Shown piece after piece: positions 35,862-44,516 of a DNA stretch of 52,190 nt (within the stretch, counting starts at the first letter, position 1; each line of letters starts with the position of its first letter). Under the pieces are notes generated by a model. That model was not told the origin of the DNA and did no database searches. It worked only from the letters and a program-made list of their open reading frames with translations. The stretch is taken from contig NZ_MLAM01000013.1 in assembly GCF_002272825.1 (NCBI RefSeq), positions 1 to 52,190 on the forward strand, in the 5' to 3' direction. Both the position numbers and the translations under genes were made by a program. The DNA is from Helicobacter sp. 11S02596-1. GTDB lineage: Bacteria; Campylobacterota; Campylobacteria; Campylobacterales; Helicobacteraceae.

Positions 35862-36524
35862 ATGGTGATTCGGCGTTTGTTTGGTTTTTGTGCTTCACAT
35901 ATGGTGCGTAATTGCACATCAAAAAGGTGTTCAACAAGTATCCACGGGCATAACTATAAAGTTGAGGTTTTTATCGGGGCGAGGTCGCTAGATCGTGCGG
36001 GGATGGTGCTTGATTTTGGGATTTTTAAAAACCAGATTGCAGATTTTATCGATGGGTTCGATCACGCCCATCATTTTTGGGATCAAGAAGACCCTGATTT
36101 TATCGATTTTATCCTCAAAAATTCCGCAAGGTATGTGAAACTCTCTGTGAATCCGAGTGCTGAAAATTACGCATTGTTGCTGTTGTTTTTTATCGATAAA
36201 ATCCTCCAAGCCACTGAATTTAATAACGCTGAGGGTGATATAAATGTTACTTCTGTGCGTGTCCACGAGACCGATCACGGCTATGCAGAGGCTTTTAGGG
36301 AGGATTTGGAGAATCCCGATCTGATGGGGCATATCCATTTGGATTCGGTGGTGTTTTCAGAGGAAATTCTCTCCGAATGGAAAGACGCCAAGATGTTTGA
36401 AAAGCTAAAAACCTACCATCGAAATATTTGTGAAAATCCCGCAAAATCGCACAAAAATCCTACTGCCAACCACACACTCAAGCCATTTATCAACCCCACA
36501 CCCCCGCTTCAAATCCAATGCTAG
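35862..36524 (+). CDS. queD: 6-carboxy-tetrahydropterin synthase (QueD)
   Basis: 220 residues, PTPS/QueD family, second step of 7-deazaguanine (queuosine) synthesis. Zinc ligands His13, His28 and His30 (CASHM...HGHNY), with Cys23 as the probable catalytic Cys, and the late VHETDHGYAEAF segment. ATG at 35862 chosen: AGAGGA eight bases upstream and the product begins like other QueD proteins. It carries a Pro/Asn-rich C-terminal tail of about 30 residues that overlaps queE by seven bases. Confidence 0.92.
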   Translation: MVIRRLFGFCASHMVRNCTSKRCSTSIHGHNYKVEVFIGARSLDRAGMVLDFGIFKNQIADFIDGFDHAHHFWDQEDPDFIDFILKNSARYVKLSVNPSAENYALLLLFFIDKILQATEFNNAEGDINVTSVRVHETDHGYAEAFREDLENPDLMGHIHLDSVVFSEEILSEWKDAKMFEKLKTYHRNICENPAKSHKNPTANHTLKPFINPTPPLQIQC

Positions 36525-37270
36525 CTGTCTCTGAAATCTTTTATAGTTTGCAGGGCGAGGGGGAATTTATCGGCACACCGAGCGTGTTTCTTAGGCTTGG
36601 GGGGTGTAATCTCTCTTGTGCGGGATTTGGTATCAAAAGCCAGCTAGACACAGCCGAATTTTTGGGTTGCGATAGCATTTATGCAGCGAATTTTTCTTAT
36701 GCTAAGGAATGGGAATCTTTTGCAAACAGCACCACATTGATAGAAAAAATGACATCTTTTTCGCCTGGCAAATTTGATGTGATTATTACTGGCGGGGAGC
36801 CGAGCTTGCATTTCAAAAATCCCATTTTGCTTGAGGTTATTGCGTATTTTTTGGAGCGAAATCATCGGGTTTGCGTGGAAAGCAATGCGAGCGTGCCGTT
36901 TGGATTTAACGAGCTTTTAAGGCGACTTTATTTTACCTTGAGCGTGAAGCTTAGCAATTCGGGCGAACCGCTCAAAAAACGTATCAAGCCCGAAGTGATT
37001 CAAAGCATTATTGATAATGCCCCTCACGTGGTTTTTAAATTTGTCTTGAATGCCAAAATGTGTCAAGATGGGCGGGCTTTGGAGGAAATCAGGGATTTGC
37101 TTTCTAAGCTCAAGCTCAAAGGGAATAAAATTTTTTTAATGCCTCAAGGGGTGAATGAAGAAGAATTGAATGAAAATATCCAAGCGATTCTCCCGCTTTG
37201 CCTCCGTGAGGGATTTTGTCTTTCTGATAGGCTACATATCCGCATATGGGGGGACAAACGAGGGTTTTAG
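36518..37270 (+). CDS. queE: 7-carboxy-7-deazaguanine synthase (QueE), atypical Cys motif
   Basis: 250 residues, radical-SAM enzyme following QueD in queuosine synthesis. FYSLQGEGEFIGTPSVFLRLGGCNLSC is the QueE opening and TGGEPSLH the SAM site. The usual cluster motif Cys-x3-Cys-x2-Cys is incomplete: Cys30 and Cys34 are present, but position 37 is Phe (CAGFG) and the next Cys is 51 (FLGCDS). Other Helicobacter/Campylobacter QueE proteins, as I recall, show the same CxGFG form, so Cys51 may be the third ligand. Ends at the border of repeat-bearing gap B. Confidence 0.9.
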   Translation: MLAVSEIFYSLQGEGEFIGTPSVFLRLGGCNLSCAGFGIKSQLDTAEFLGCDSIYAANFSYAKEWESFANSTTLIEKMTSFSPGKFDVIITGGEPSLHFKNPILLEVIAYFLERNHRVCVESNASVPFGFNELLRRLYFTLSVKLSNSGEPLKKRIKPEVIQSIIDNAPHVVFKFVLNAKMCQDGRALEEIRDLLSKLKLKGNKIFLMPQGVNEEELNENIQAILPLCLREGFCLSDRLHIRIWGDKRGF

Positions 37271-37501
37271 GTTTTGGAATTTTGGGGCGAGTAAAAATGC
37301 AAAATTAAAAAATCTCTGCAACCTTGCCACTCACGCCAATTTGGCAATAAGTGCCGTTTGGAATAAATCCCGCAAACAGGCAATGCTTTAGAGGTCAGGG
37401 TTTTGCTCTGCAACGCGGCCTTTGGGTTTGTTTGCAAAATAAACCCAGTCAGAAATAATAAAAACCTTAAAAATAATAAAGACAAGGTTTTTTAGAGTTT
37501 G
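37271..37501 (+). repeat. Degraded hairpin-repeat unit B0 and flank
   Basis: Noncoding. A decayed unit at about 37380-37470: CTTTAGAGGTC in place of TTTAGGAGCG, a weak hairpin, CGGCCTT in place of CGGTCTT, then a strong terminal hairpin GGGTTT/AAACCC (37424-37445) identical in type to the GGTTTG-class stems of units C2 and E2, followed by AAAACCTT, which normally opens the next unit. The 37271-37379 part shows only a GCCAATTTGGC palindrome near 37335. Confidence 0.5.
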
Positions 37502-37640
37502 AAACCTTAGAAACTGGGTTGATAACGAAGTGCAACGCACGCCGTTATAACCCAATCCTTTAGGAGCGAAAGCAGGCTTTGCCTGCTGTAGCGGTCTTCA
37601 GATTCAGTTTTTTAAAACTGAATCAAGTGAAACACAATAA
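37502..37640 (+). repeat. Hairpin repeat, unit B1 (CCTTAG type)
   Basis: Opens AAACCTTAGAAAC. P1: TGGGTT (37515-37520) with AACCCA (37549-37554), inner AACG/CGTT and GTGC/GCAC (37530-37540). Then CTTTAGGAGCG, P2 AGCAGGC-TTT-GCCTGCT, the linker CGGTCTTCA, P3 GATTCAGTTTT/AAAACTGAATC, and the tail AAGTGAAA. All three hairpins are perfect or nearly so, and each differs in stem sequence from other copies. Confidence 0.85.
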
Positions 37641-37685
37641 GTGGAAGCCTTGCTCCTAAAAGTGCGCTTTAGAAAATGTATTATC

Positions 37686-39164
37686 CTAAAACAATGCCCC
37701 ATCCATCTCATCAGGTTTTTGCAGACCCAAGAGCTTCAGAGTCGTCGCTGCGATGTTGTTAAGCCCGCCGTCTTTGATCTGGGAGACATTTTTGCCCATC
37801 ACGAAGCAATAAACATCGCCAACGGTGTGGTTGGTAAGCATATTGCCCGCATCATCTTTCATCTCTTCGCAATTCCCGTGATCGCTCGTGATAATGAGGG
37901 CATAATCGAGTTCTTGAGCGCACGCAATGATCTTGCCTAGCTCGGTATCTAGGGCTTCGATAGCTTTTATCGCTGCTTCCATATTCCCGGTATGCCCGAC
38001 CATATCGCCGTTTGCAAAATTCACCACGATAAAATCTGTCCCCATTTTCATAAATTTTTGCACCGCAGAAGAAACTTCTGGCGCACTCATTTGCGGGCAG
38101 AGGTCATAAGTGCTGACTTTGGGGCTGGGGATAAGCACCCTGGTTTCATTGATAAAAGGCTCTTCAATCCCCCCATTGAGAAAAAATGTTACGTGAGCGT
38201 ATTTTTCGGTTTCAGCGATATGGGCTTGGGTAAGCCCTGCGTTTGAGATGACCTCAGCGAGGGTGTTTTGGATTTTTTCTTTGGGAAAAAGCACGGGGTA
38301 AGCGAAATTTTGATCATAGCACGTCATCGTTGCGATATTTAGGCGGATTTGTTTGTCTTTTTTGAAACCATCAAAATCCCCATTCCCAATCGCCTCAATA
38401 ATTTCTCTGGCACGATCGCTTCTAAAATTTGTAAAAATAAATCCCTCGCCATCACGCATACCTTCATAATCGCCAAAGCTTGCGGGGATGATAAATTCAT
38501 CAGTGATTTCTTGTGCATAGCTCTCATCGATGTAGGCTTGTGGGGATAGTGGGCTTTTGTTTTTTGCCAAAACTATGCTTTCATAAGCACGCTCGATGCG
38601 ATCCCAGCGCTTGTCTCTATCCATTGCATAAAATCTCCCAGAAATCGTAGCGATTTTGATATTTGGAGAACAAATCCCCGTGATTTTTTCCAGATAGGTT
38701 TGGGCGCTTTTTGGCAGGACATCCCTGCCATCGGTGATGAGATGGAGCCAGACTTTTTTGCCCGCACTTTGGAGAATACAAGCGAGCGCAAGAAAATGAT
38801 CCAAATGCGAATGCACCCCGCCATCGCTTATTAGCCCGCATAAATGGATGGTGTTAGAAGCGTTGCAGATGGCTTTGAAAGCGGGATTTTCTTGGATGCG
38901 ATTTTCTTGGATGGCAAGTGAGATTTTAACAAGGTCTTGATATAAAATCCTGCCGGAACCTATGCACATATGCCCGACTTCAGAATTTCCCATTTGCCCA
39001 TCAGGAAGCCCCACGCTCATCCCATAGGTCTTGATAAATGAATGCGGGATATGGGTAAATAGCCATTCATAAGCAGGTTTTTTTGCTTGATAAAAGGCGT
39101 TATACTTGGTTTTAGGACTATATCCTACCCCATCAGTGATGATGAGAAGTGTTTTTTGAGCCAT
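37686..39164 (-). CDS. gpmI: 2,3-bisphosphoglycerate-independent phosphoglycerate mutase
   Basis: 492 residues, alkaline-phosphatase superfamily, interconverts 3- and 2-phosphoglycerate. Asp11 (ITDGVGYSP) and the phosphorylated Ser61 ([14 protein letters not shown]) are in place; [12 protein letters not shown] and [11 protein letters not shown] carry the remaining metal ligands. AAGGAAAAATA precedes the ATG. Convergent with queE and separated from it by repeat gap B; repeat gap C lies upstream of its start, so its promoter must be within or beside repeat DNA. Confidence 0.97.
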   Translation of the reverse strand: MAQKTLLIITDGVGYSPKTKYNAFYQAKKPAYEWLFTHIPHSFIKTYGMSVGLPDGQMGNSEVGHMCIGSGRILYQDLVKISLAIQENRIQENPAFKAICNASNTIHLCGLISDGGVHSHLDHFLALACILQSAGKKVWLHLITDGRDVLPKSAQTYLEKITGICSPNIKIATISGRFYAMDRDKRWDRIERAYESIVLAKNKSPLSPQAYIDESYAQEITDEFIIPASFGDYEGMRDGEGFIFTNFRSDRAREIIEAIGNGDFDGFKKDKQIRLNIATMTCYDQNFAYPVLFPKEKIQNTLAEVISNAGLTQAHIAETEKYAHVTFFLNGGIEEPFINETRVLIPSPKVSTYDLCPQMSAPEVSSAVQKFMKMGTDFIVVNFANGDMVGHTGNMEAAIKAIEALDTELGKIIACAQELDYALIITSDHGNCEEMKDDAGNMLTNHTVGDVYCFVMGKNVSQIKDGGLNNIAATTLKLLGLQKPDEMDGALF

Positions 39165-39215
39165 TATTTTTCCTTGAAAATCTTTGGTGGTGTTTGAGAT
39201 TTTACATTTATGTTT

Positions 39216-39255
39216 ATTGGATTCAGTTTAAAAACTAAATTAAGTAAAACATAAT
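39216..39255 (+). repeat. Remnant terminal hairpin C0
   Basis: A decayed P3 (GATTCAGTTT against AAACTAAATT) followed by AAGTAAAACATAATG. It stands where the end of a CCTTAG-type unit is found in the second assembly (E4 at 51640-51776). Confidence 0.55.
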
Positions 39256-39478
39256 GCAAACCTCATAAAACTTATCTCAAATACACAAAGCAACGCTTTG
39301 GGTATGAGAGGAGGAGCGTTAAGCCAAAGCCAACTGCTTGGCTTTGGTAGCTTCGCACGGCGATGCGTTTATGCTCCGATAGGAGCATAGCAGATGCCCA
39401 TACTTTAGGAGCGTAGCAGAGTTTACCTCTGCGGAGTGGTCTTCAGATTCGATTTATCGAATCAAGTGAAAAATAATG
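39256..39478 (+). repeat. Hairpin repeat, long unit C1
   Basis: Order: CATAAAACTTATCTC, hairpin CAAAGC/GCTTTG, GAGGAGGAGCG, stem CCAAAGCCAA (39324-39333) loop CTGC TTGGCTTTGG (39338-39347), invariant AGCTTCGCACGGCGAT, a hairpin ATGCTCC-GATA-GGAGCAT, ACTTTAGGAGCG, P2 GCAGAG/CTCTGC, GTGGTCTTCA, P3 GATTCGAT/ATCGAATC, tail AAGTGAAAAATAATG. It is the most complete long unit; E3 is its counterpart on the other strand, A a truncated one. Confidence 0.85.
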
Positions 39479-39808
39479 TTTTTTCAATCGCAAAAGAAAT
39501 TTCACCCGCCCGCCCATTGTTTATCCCTCCCCTAACCCCTCCTTTAACCCACGAAAAGAATAAGCGCCGCTTTTCTTTTCGGCGGAGCATTTAAACGATG
39601 GGAGGGGAAGTCGCTTGCTTGTGTCTCCTTGCGAAAAATCGGCGGTCGCACTTCAACGATTGGGCGGGTGGGTCAAGTTTTCCCGATTTTTCACAGCACA
39701 CAAGCGCGACAAAGGCAAGCAGTTCAAGAATTACTCTCAAACCAAACCCCGACCTTGGTGGATACGATGAAAAAGCGTGGCTAGCTTGGTTTGGAAACGG
39801 ATAGGATT
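39479..39808. other. GC-rich spacer with long-range complementary segments
   Basis: No convincing gene. Complementary pairs: ACCCGCCCGCCCA near 39504 with TGGGCGGGTGGGT near 39660; CCCTCCCC near 39525 with GGGAGGGG near 39600; CGAAAAGAA with TTCTTTTCG (39552-39580); GTCGCTTGCTTGTGT near 39610 with ACACAAGCGCGAC near 39697 (two-base bulge); GAAAAATCGG near 39632 with CCGATTTTTC near 39683. The first pair crosses the last two, so a pseudoknot is possible. It ends CTTGGTTTGGAA, as does the spacer at 51271-51418 read on the minus strand. Confidence 0.5.
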
Positions 39809-39810
39809 TA

Positions 39811-39940
39811 AAAACCTTAGAAATTTATTTCCAACGCACAAGCTCTGCTTGGGCATGAAATGGTTACTTTAGGAACGAAAGCAGGCTTTGCCTGCTGTAG
39901 TGGTCTTCAGGTTTGTTTGCAAAATAAACCGAGTAAAAAC
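39811..39940 (+). repeat. Hairpin repeat, unit C2 (CCTTAG type)
   Basis: AAACCTTAGAAA, hairpin CAAGC-TCT-GCTTG, GAAATGGTTACTTTAGGAACG, P2 AGCAGGC-TTT-GCCTGCT, GTGGTCTTCA, P3 of the GGTTTG class (GGTTT/AAACC with TTTGCAAA inside), tail GAGTAAAAACC which runs straight into unit C3. Confidence 0.8.
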
Positions 39941-40078
39941 CTATAAAACTTATCTCCAATACCCAAAGCAACGCTTTGGGTATGAGATGGTTACTTTAGG
40001 AGCGTTTGGGGGCTTCGCTCCCAAAAAGCAGTCTTCAGATTCAGTTTTTGTAAAAACTGAATCGAGTAAAAAATAATG
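39937..40078 (+). repeat. Hairpin repeat, unit C3 (CTATAAAAC type)
   Basis: ACCTATAAAACTTATCTC, an 11-bp perfect hairpin ATACCCAAAGC (39959-39969) / GCTTTGGGTAT (39973-39983) inside ATCTC/GAGAT, ACTTTAGGAGCG, P2 TTTGGGGGC-TTC-GCTCCCAAA (one G-T pair), AGTCTTCA, P3 of 12 bp GATTCAGTTTTT/AAAAACTGAATC, tail GAGTAAAAAATAATG. Ends nine bases before the stop codon of the DUF3240 gene (opposite strand). Confidence 0.85.
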
Positions 40079-40086
40079 AAAACCTT

Positions 40087-40374
40087 TCACACCAAAGCTT
40101 GCGGGGAAGCATAAACAAAAATACGAATGTCGTTTTTACCAAAAAGCCCATAAATCATCTCTGCGACGTTTTTTGCCACATCGCTAGGGACAAATATCTT
40201 GAAAACCCCATAATCTTTCCTGCCACTGACCTGTTCTTTTTCACTCAATAACAACGAGGAAGCTGCATATTTGTAACATTCAAAATAATAAAAATCATCA
40301 AATCCATCTTCAAATAGCTTGTCAATAATGCCATCTTTTAGCTTGGCATCGGCATAAATCTCAAGCAAAACCAT
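40087..40374 (-). CDS. DUF3240 family protein of a metal efflux operon
   Basis: 95 residues, small ferredoxin-like/PII-like fold protein. DUF3240 genes commonly sit next to heavy-metal RND pumps of the CusA/CzcA type; here it follows cznA after 12 bases on the same strand. A role in sensing or modulating the efflux pump is inference from that linkage. No signal peptide, so cytosolic. A corresponding small gene lies beside cznA in H. pylori (HP0968). Confidence 0.8.
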   Translation of the reverse strand: MVLLEIYADAKLKDGIIDKLFEDGFDDFYYFECYKYAASSLLLSEKEQVSGRKDYGVFKIFVPSDVAKNVAEMIYGLFGKNDIRIFVYASPQALV

Positions 40375-40386
40375 CCACGCCCCTTT

Positions 40387-43300
40387 TTAAAGTTTGATTT
40401 TTTTGGCGACTGCTCTAAACATTGGCGGTAAAAGTAACAATGTCAAAATGCTCGATGTTACCAAACCACCCAAAACCACAATCGCCAAAGGTTTTTGCAC
40501 CTCAGAACCCACGCCACTAGAAAGCAACATCGGCACCAATCCCAACCCAGCGATAAATGCGGTCATCAGAACGGGTCGCAACCTCCTTTTTGCACCAATC
40601 AAAACGCTTTCATCAACGCTTTTTCCCTGCTTGATGAGTTCTTTAAAATACCCCACCATCACCACGCCATTAAGCACAGCAATCCCAAAAAGGGCGATAA
40701 AGCCCACGCTTGCAGGCACGGAGATATATTCGCCAGAGAAAAATAGCGAAATCAACCCGCCCGTGATAGCAAAGGGGATATTAAGCAAAATCAACAACGC
40801 CAAAGGGATGCTCCTAAACGTAAAAAATAGGATAAAAAATATCACCAAAATGCTGATGGGGATAACCGTTGCCAATCGCGCATTCGCCCGTTGCTGGTTT
40901 TCAAACTGCCCCCCATAGGTGATAAAATAATTTGGCGGGAGCTTCACTTCACTAGCAATCTTAGATTTTATCTCATCGACAAACCCGCCCAAATCCCTAT
41001 CGACTACATTGCTCCTCACCACGCTCATCCGTCGGCTATTTTCCCGAACGATACTCACAGGGCCATCGATTTCATCTAGCTCAGCGATAGAAGTAATAGG
41101 AACAGCATAGCCACGATTTGAAGCCATTTCAAGAGCCTTTAGCTTGGTGATATCCGTAGAAATCTCGCTATTTTGGCGAATCATCACTGGCGTGCGGGCA
41201 AATCCCGTGGGGATATACGCCACAACCAAGCCCTCTAAAGAAGATTTCATAAACTTAGAAAACTCATCGCTTGTGATACCTACATTTGCCATTGCGTGGC
41301 GCTCTGGGATGATATAGAGATAATTCACACCCTCATTGAGTGTCGTAAAAACCTCACTAGAGCCATCAATCCCCCGCAAAATATCAGCAATCTGCAAACT
41401 CAAGGCGTTGAGTTTGTCAATATCATCACCAAAAATCTTGATCGCCAAATCGCCCCGAACGCCCGTGAGCATTTCAGATATTCGCATATCAATCGGCTGG
41501 GTGAAGATAAAACTAATCCCCTTAAAATCCTCAATCGCAGCTGAAATTTTATCTATGAGCGCTGTTTTGTTTTTGACCTCCCACGTATCTTTGGGCTTAA
41601 ACGAAATAAACATATCGGTTTGATTGAGCCCACCAAGATCTAATCCCAAATCATCTGAACCTGTCCTGGCGACGATGGTCTTGATTTCAGGGACATTTTC
41701 GATAATTTTTTTCTCAATCTTTAAGATCAAATCCTTGGATTGATCCAGAGAAATCGAGGGCGTGGTCTCTACGGTCAAAACCACATCGCCCTCATCAAGC
41801 GTGGGCATAAACGCCTTGCCTACAAAAGGAAAGAGCGAAAAACTCAAAACAAGAAAAATCGCTGCGCCAAAAAACATTAGCTTGGAATGCTTCAAAGAAA
41901 AATCAAGCATTGGGGTATAGAGGCGATAAAAAAATCTCGTCAAAAACGTTTCTTTATGCTCCTTGACCTTCAGCACTAGCGAACTCACTACCGGGATCAC
42001 CGTGATGGAAAGCACCAAAGACCCTAGCAAAGCAAAAACAATGCTACTAGCTAATGGACCAAACATCTTGCCTTCTAGCCCCTCTAAAGAAAGGATCGGA
42101 ACAAAAAATATGATAATGATCACAATCCCGCTGACAACCGATACTGAAATCTCCTTGCACGCACGATAGAGAGCGTGGAGCTTGGTGGTGGTTTTGTTGC
42201 TACTGAGCTTTTCAAACGCATTTTCAACGACCACAACCGCAGAATCGACCAATATCCCAATCGCAATTGCAAGCCCGCCTAAACTCATTAGATTCGCACT
42301 GATACCCGTAGCTTTCATCAAGATAAATGCCACGGCTAATGCCAAAGGCAAAATCACACTAACCGCCACAGCCGCACGCAAATCACCCAAAAACAAAAAT
42401 AACGTGATAATAATCAGCACGATCGCTTCAACAAGCGTCTTAGAAACATTATCCACAGCCTTTTGTGTAAGCTCGGAACGATCATAAAATACATTAATAT
42501 CCACGCCTTTTGGCAACAAGGGCTTGAGTTCAGCGAGTTTTTGCTTGACTTTGATGATCACATCTCTGGAATTGGCACCCTTGAGAGAAAGCACAAGCCC
42601 CTCAGTAGTCTCCCCTACGCCATCTTTGGTTACAAAACCCAGCCTTGTGCGGTAGTTTGAAACCACATTGGCAAAATCCCCGATATGGATATAGCCGGTC
42701 TTGGTGGGGATGGTGATACTTTTGATTTCATCTTCATTCGTCGTTGCGGTCTGGATTTTTACCAAAAAGGTCTCCCCATCTCTATCTACCCTGCCCGCAC
42801 CATCATTTTTGAGATTGGCTTTGAGCGCACTTTCAAGATCAGAAATCGAAATCCCAAGCCGTGCCATATCGTTAAAATCAGGAACGACAACAATTGCTTT
42901 AGAATGTCCGCCCAAAGAATTTACATCTGCCACCCCTCGTATTGTCCGCAAAGCCGGGCGAATCACAAAATCAAGCAACTGGCGTTTTTCTACCTCAGGC
43001 AAATCCCCATCAATAGTGAACATAAACATATCTGAAAGGGGCGTTACAATCGGCGCCATCCCCCCATCAACGCCATCAGGAAGATCGGGGAGAACCATCG
43101 AGAGCTTTTCATTCACCATATTTCTTGCCAGATAAATATTGACCTTATCATCAAAATCAATCGTAATATCGGCAACAGCATATTTAGAAGTGCTTCGCAA
43201 TGACTTTTGCCCCTGCAAGCCCAAAAGCTCCATTTCCAAAGGGCGAACCACACGACTTTCCATCTCCTCAGGCGACATCCCAGGCAGTTTCAAGACGATT

Positions 43301-43443
43301 TTGACCTGCGTAGAAGAAACATCAGGAAAGGCATCAATGGGGATGGTAATAAAGCTAAATGTCCCAAAAAACAGCAACACAGACGCACAAATAATAACCA
43401 TAATCCTTTGACGCAGCGAAAATTCAATGATTTTGGCTAACAT
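40387..43443 (-). CDS. cznA: Heavy-metal RND efflux pump CznA
   Basis: 1018 residues, inner-membrane proton-driven transporter of the CzcA/CusA type. Twelve predicted helices in the usual RND arrangement with two large periplasmic loops. GLAIAIGILVDSAVVVVENAFE (helix 4) carries the proton-relay Asp/Glu. Order cznC-cznB-cznA matches the cadmium/zinc/nickel exporter of H. pylori (HP0969-0971). Starts at ATG 43443, overlapping the end of cznB; a GTG one codon earlier is possible. Metal range is inferred from the family. Confidence 0.92.
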   Translation of the reverse strand: MLAKIIEFSLRQRIMVIICASVLLFFGTFSFITIPIDAFPDVSSTQVKIVLKLPGMSPEEMESRVVRPLEMELLGLQGQKSLRSTSKYAVADITIDFDDKVNIYLARNMVNEKLSMVLPDLPDGVDGGMAPIVTPLSDMFMFTIDGDLPEVEKRQLLDFVIRPALRTIRGVADVNSLGGHSKAIVVVPDFNDMARLGISISDLESALKANLKNDGAGRVDRDGETFLVKIQTATTNEDEIKSITIPTKTGYIHIGDFANVVSNYRTRLGFVTKDGVGETTEGLVLSLKGANSRDVIIKVKQKLAELKPLLPKGVDINVFYDRSELTQKAVDNVSKTLVEAIVLIIITLFLFLGDLRAAVAVSVILPLALAVAFILMKATGISANLMSLGGLAIAIGILVDSAVVVVENAFEKLSSNKTTTKLHALYRACKEISVSVVSGIVIIIIFFVPILSLEGLEGKMFGPLASSIVFALLGSLVLSITVIPVVSSLVLKVKEHKETFLTRFFYRLYTPMLDFSLKHSKLMFFGAAIFLVLSFSLFPFVGKAFMPTLDEGDVVLTVETTPSISLDQSKDLILKIEKKIIENVPEIKTIVARTGSDDLGLDLGGLNQTDMFISFKPKDTWEVKNKTALIDKISAAIEDFKGISFIFTQPIDMRISEMLTGVRGDLAIKIFGDDIDKLNALSLQIADILRGIDGSSEVFTTLNEGVNYLYIIPERHAMANVGITSDEFSKFMKSSLEGLVVAYIPTGFARTPVMIRQNSEISTDITKLKALEMASNRGYAVPITSIAELDEIDGPVSIVRENSRRMSVVRSNVVDRDLGGFVDEIKSKIASEVKLPPNYFITYGGQFENQQRANARLATVIPISILVIFFILFFTFRSIPLALLILLNIPFAITGGLISLFFSGEYISVPASVGFIALFGIAVLNGVVMVGYFKELIKQGKSVDESVLIGAKRRLRPVLMTAFIAGLGLVPMLLSSGVGSEVQKPLAIVVLGGLVTSSILTLLLLPPMFRAVAKKIKL

Positions 43444-44516
43444 CACTCACCGCCTATGTTGTTGATAATGCCCTTGAGCCCAATCAACGCCCCAGCAGCG
43501 ACTTTGTCCCCAATCTTTAAGTCTTTGTCTTTCACGATAAATAAATTATTTCTTTCCTCAATGATCGAAACGGCTTTGGGTAACAAACCATCTTTAGTTT
43601 GGATAAACACCAGATAATCTTTGCCATTTTTGATAACAGCATTGCTAGGGATGGCTATCGTTCCTTTTGGTCGGACTCCTTGGATATAAACATCGATCAT
43701 CTCGCCTACTCGGTAGTCTCCTTGATTGAGTAATGCCGTAGCCAAGATGGTATTAGAAGCTTTATCAAGCACCACAGATATGGATTCAATCACCCCGATT
43801 TTTTTGCCCGCTTCATCAAATACATTCGAGCCTTTTTTGATGTAATGCGAGACGCTCACAGGGAGTTTGATACGTGCGAGCAAATCATTGCTTTTGGATA
43901 TGCGGATATAGGTAGTAAAAGCAGGGATTTTATCGCCGGTATTTTTGGGAGCGACAGACAACACGCCACTATCTCTAGCCACCACACGAAAGCCGTATTT
44001 TCCCTTGGGGTGCAAAGGATCAATGCCAAAAATCTTAAATGTCGATTCGATCTGTTTGACTTTAAGCTCCATTTCTTGGCTTGCAAGATAACTGACTTGA
44101 TATTCACGCTTTGAAATCACACCTGCCCCATAAAGCTCTTTGTCTTTTTTCGTTACATCTTTGGCAACTTTGAGCCTATTTTGGGTGTTTTGAAGTTCAA
44201 AATCCAAATTACTCAAATCAATCGAGCTGATTTCACAAATCACCTCACCTTCTTTGACATTCTCTCCCTCACGTTTATAAAGCGCTGTAACAATCGCATC
44301 AAAGCTTGAACTCTGCGTAACCGAACTCTTGTTGTCAAAATCAATATACGCATTAAATGGTAATCCCCCGCTAGAGATATTCCCATCAATCGTGATGATC
44401 TTGATACCCAAATCATCGAGCTGTTCTTTTGATATTTTGATGGCATCATACCCCCATAAAAATACGGCGAGCGCAACAAAAAGCAACCCGTGTCTTATCG
44501 GTGCGATTGGTCTCAT
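43443..44516 (-). CDS. cznB: RND efflux periplasmic adaptor CznB
   Basis: 357 residues, HlyD/CusB-type membrane fusion protein linking CznA to CznC. N-terminal signal/anchor (HGLLFVALAVFLWGYDA), lipoyl-like halves around a coiled coil (LDFELQNTQNRLKVAKDV), and a beta-barrel part (GEMIDVYIQGVRPKG). The ATG shares one base with the cznC stop (TAATG), so all three are translationally coupled. Confidence 0.93.
   Translation of the reverse strand: MRPIAPIRHGLLFVALAVFLWGYDAIKISKEQLDDLGIKIITIDGNISSGGLPFNAYIDFDNKSSVTQSSSFDAIVTALYKREGENVKEGEVICEISSIDLSNLDFELQNTQNRLKVAKDVTKKDKELYGAGVISKREYQVSYLASQEMELKVKQIESTFKIFGIDPLHPKGKYGFRVVARDSGVLSVAPKNTGDKIPAFTTYIRISKSNDLLARIKLPVSVSHYIKKGSNVFDEAGKKIGVIESISVVLDKASNTILATALLNQGDYRVGEMIDVYIQGVRPKGTIAIPSNAVIKNGKDYLVFIQTKDGLLPKAVSIIEERNNLFIVKDKDLKIGDKVAAGALIGLKGIINNIGGE

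Noticed and set aside
37600-37640. Terminal TCTTCA hairpin as an ordinary Rho-independent terminator
   Set aside because: The hairpin is followed by an A-rich tail and not by a T run on its own strand, stems are AT-rich, and units follow each other head to tail.
39598-39804. Open frame of 68 codons inside the GC-rich spacer
   Set aside because: No ribosome-binding site, no family resemblance, and all of it lies in strongly self-complementary spacer DNA; two other frames are equally protein-like.
39216-40078. Repeat clusters as a CRISPR array
   Set aside because: Units are 120-220 bases, irregularly spaced, with internal variable hairpins and no uniform spacers; no cas gene in the window.
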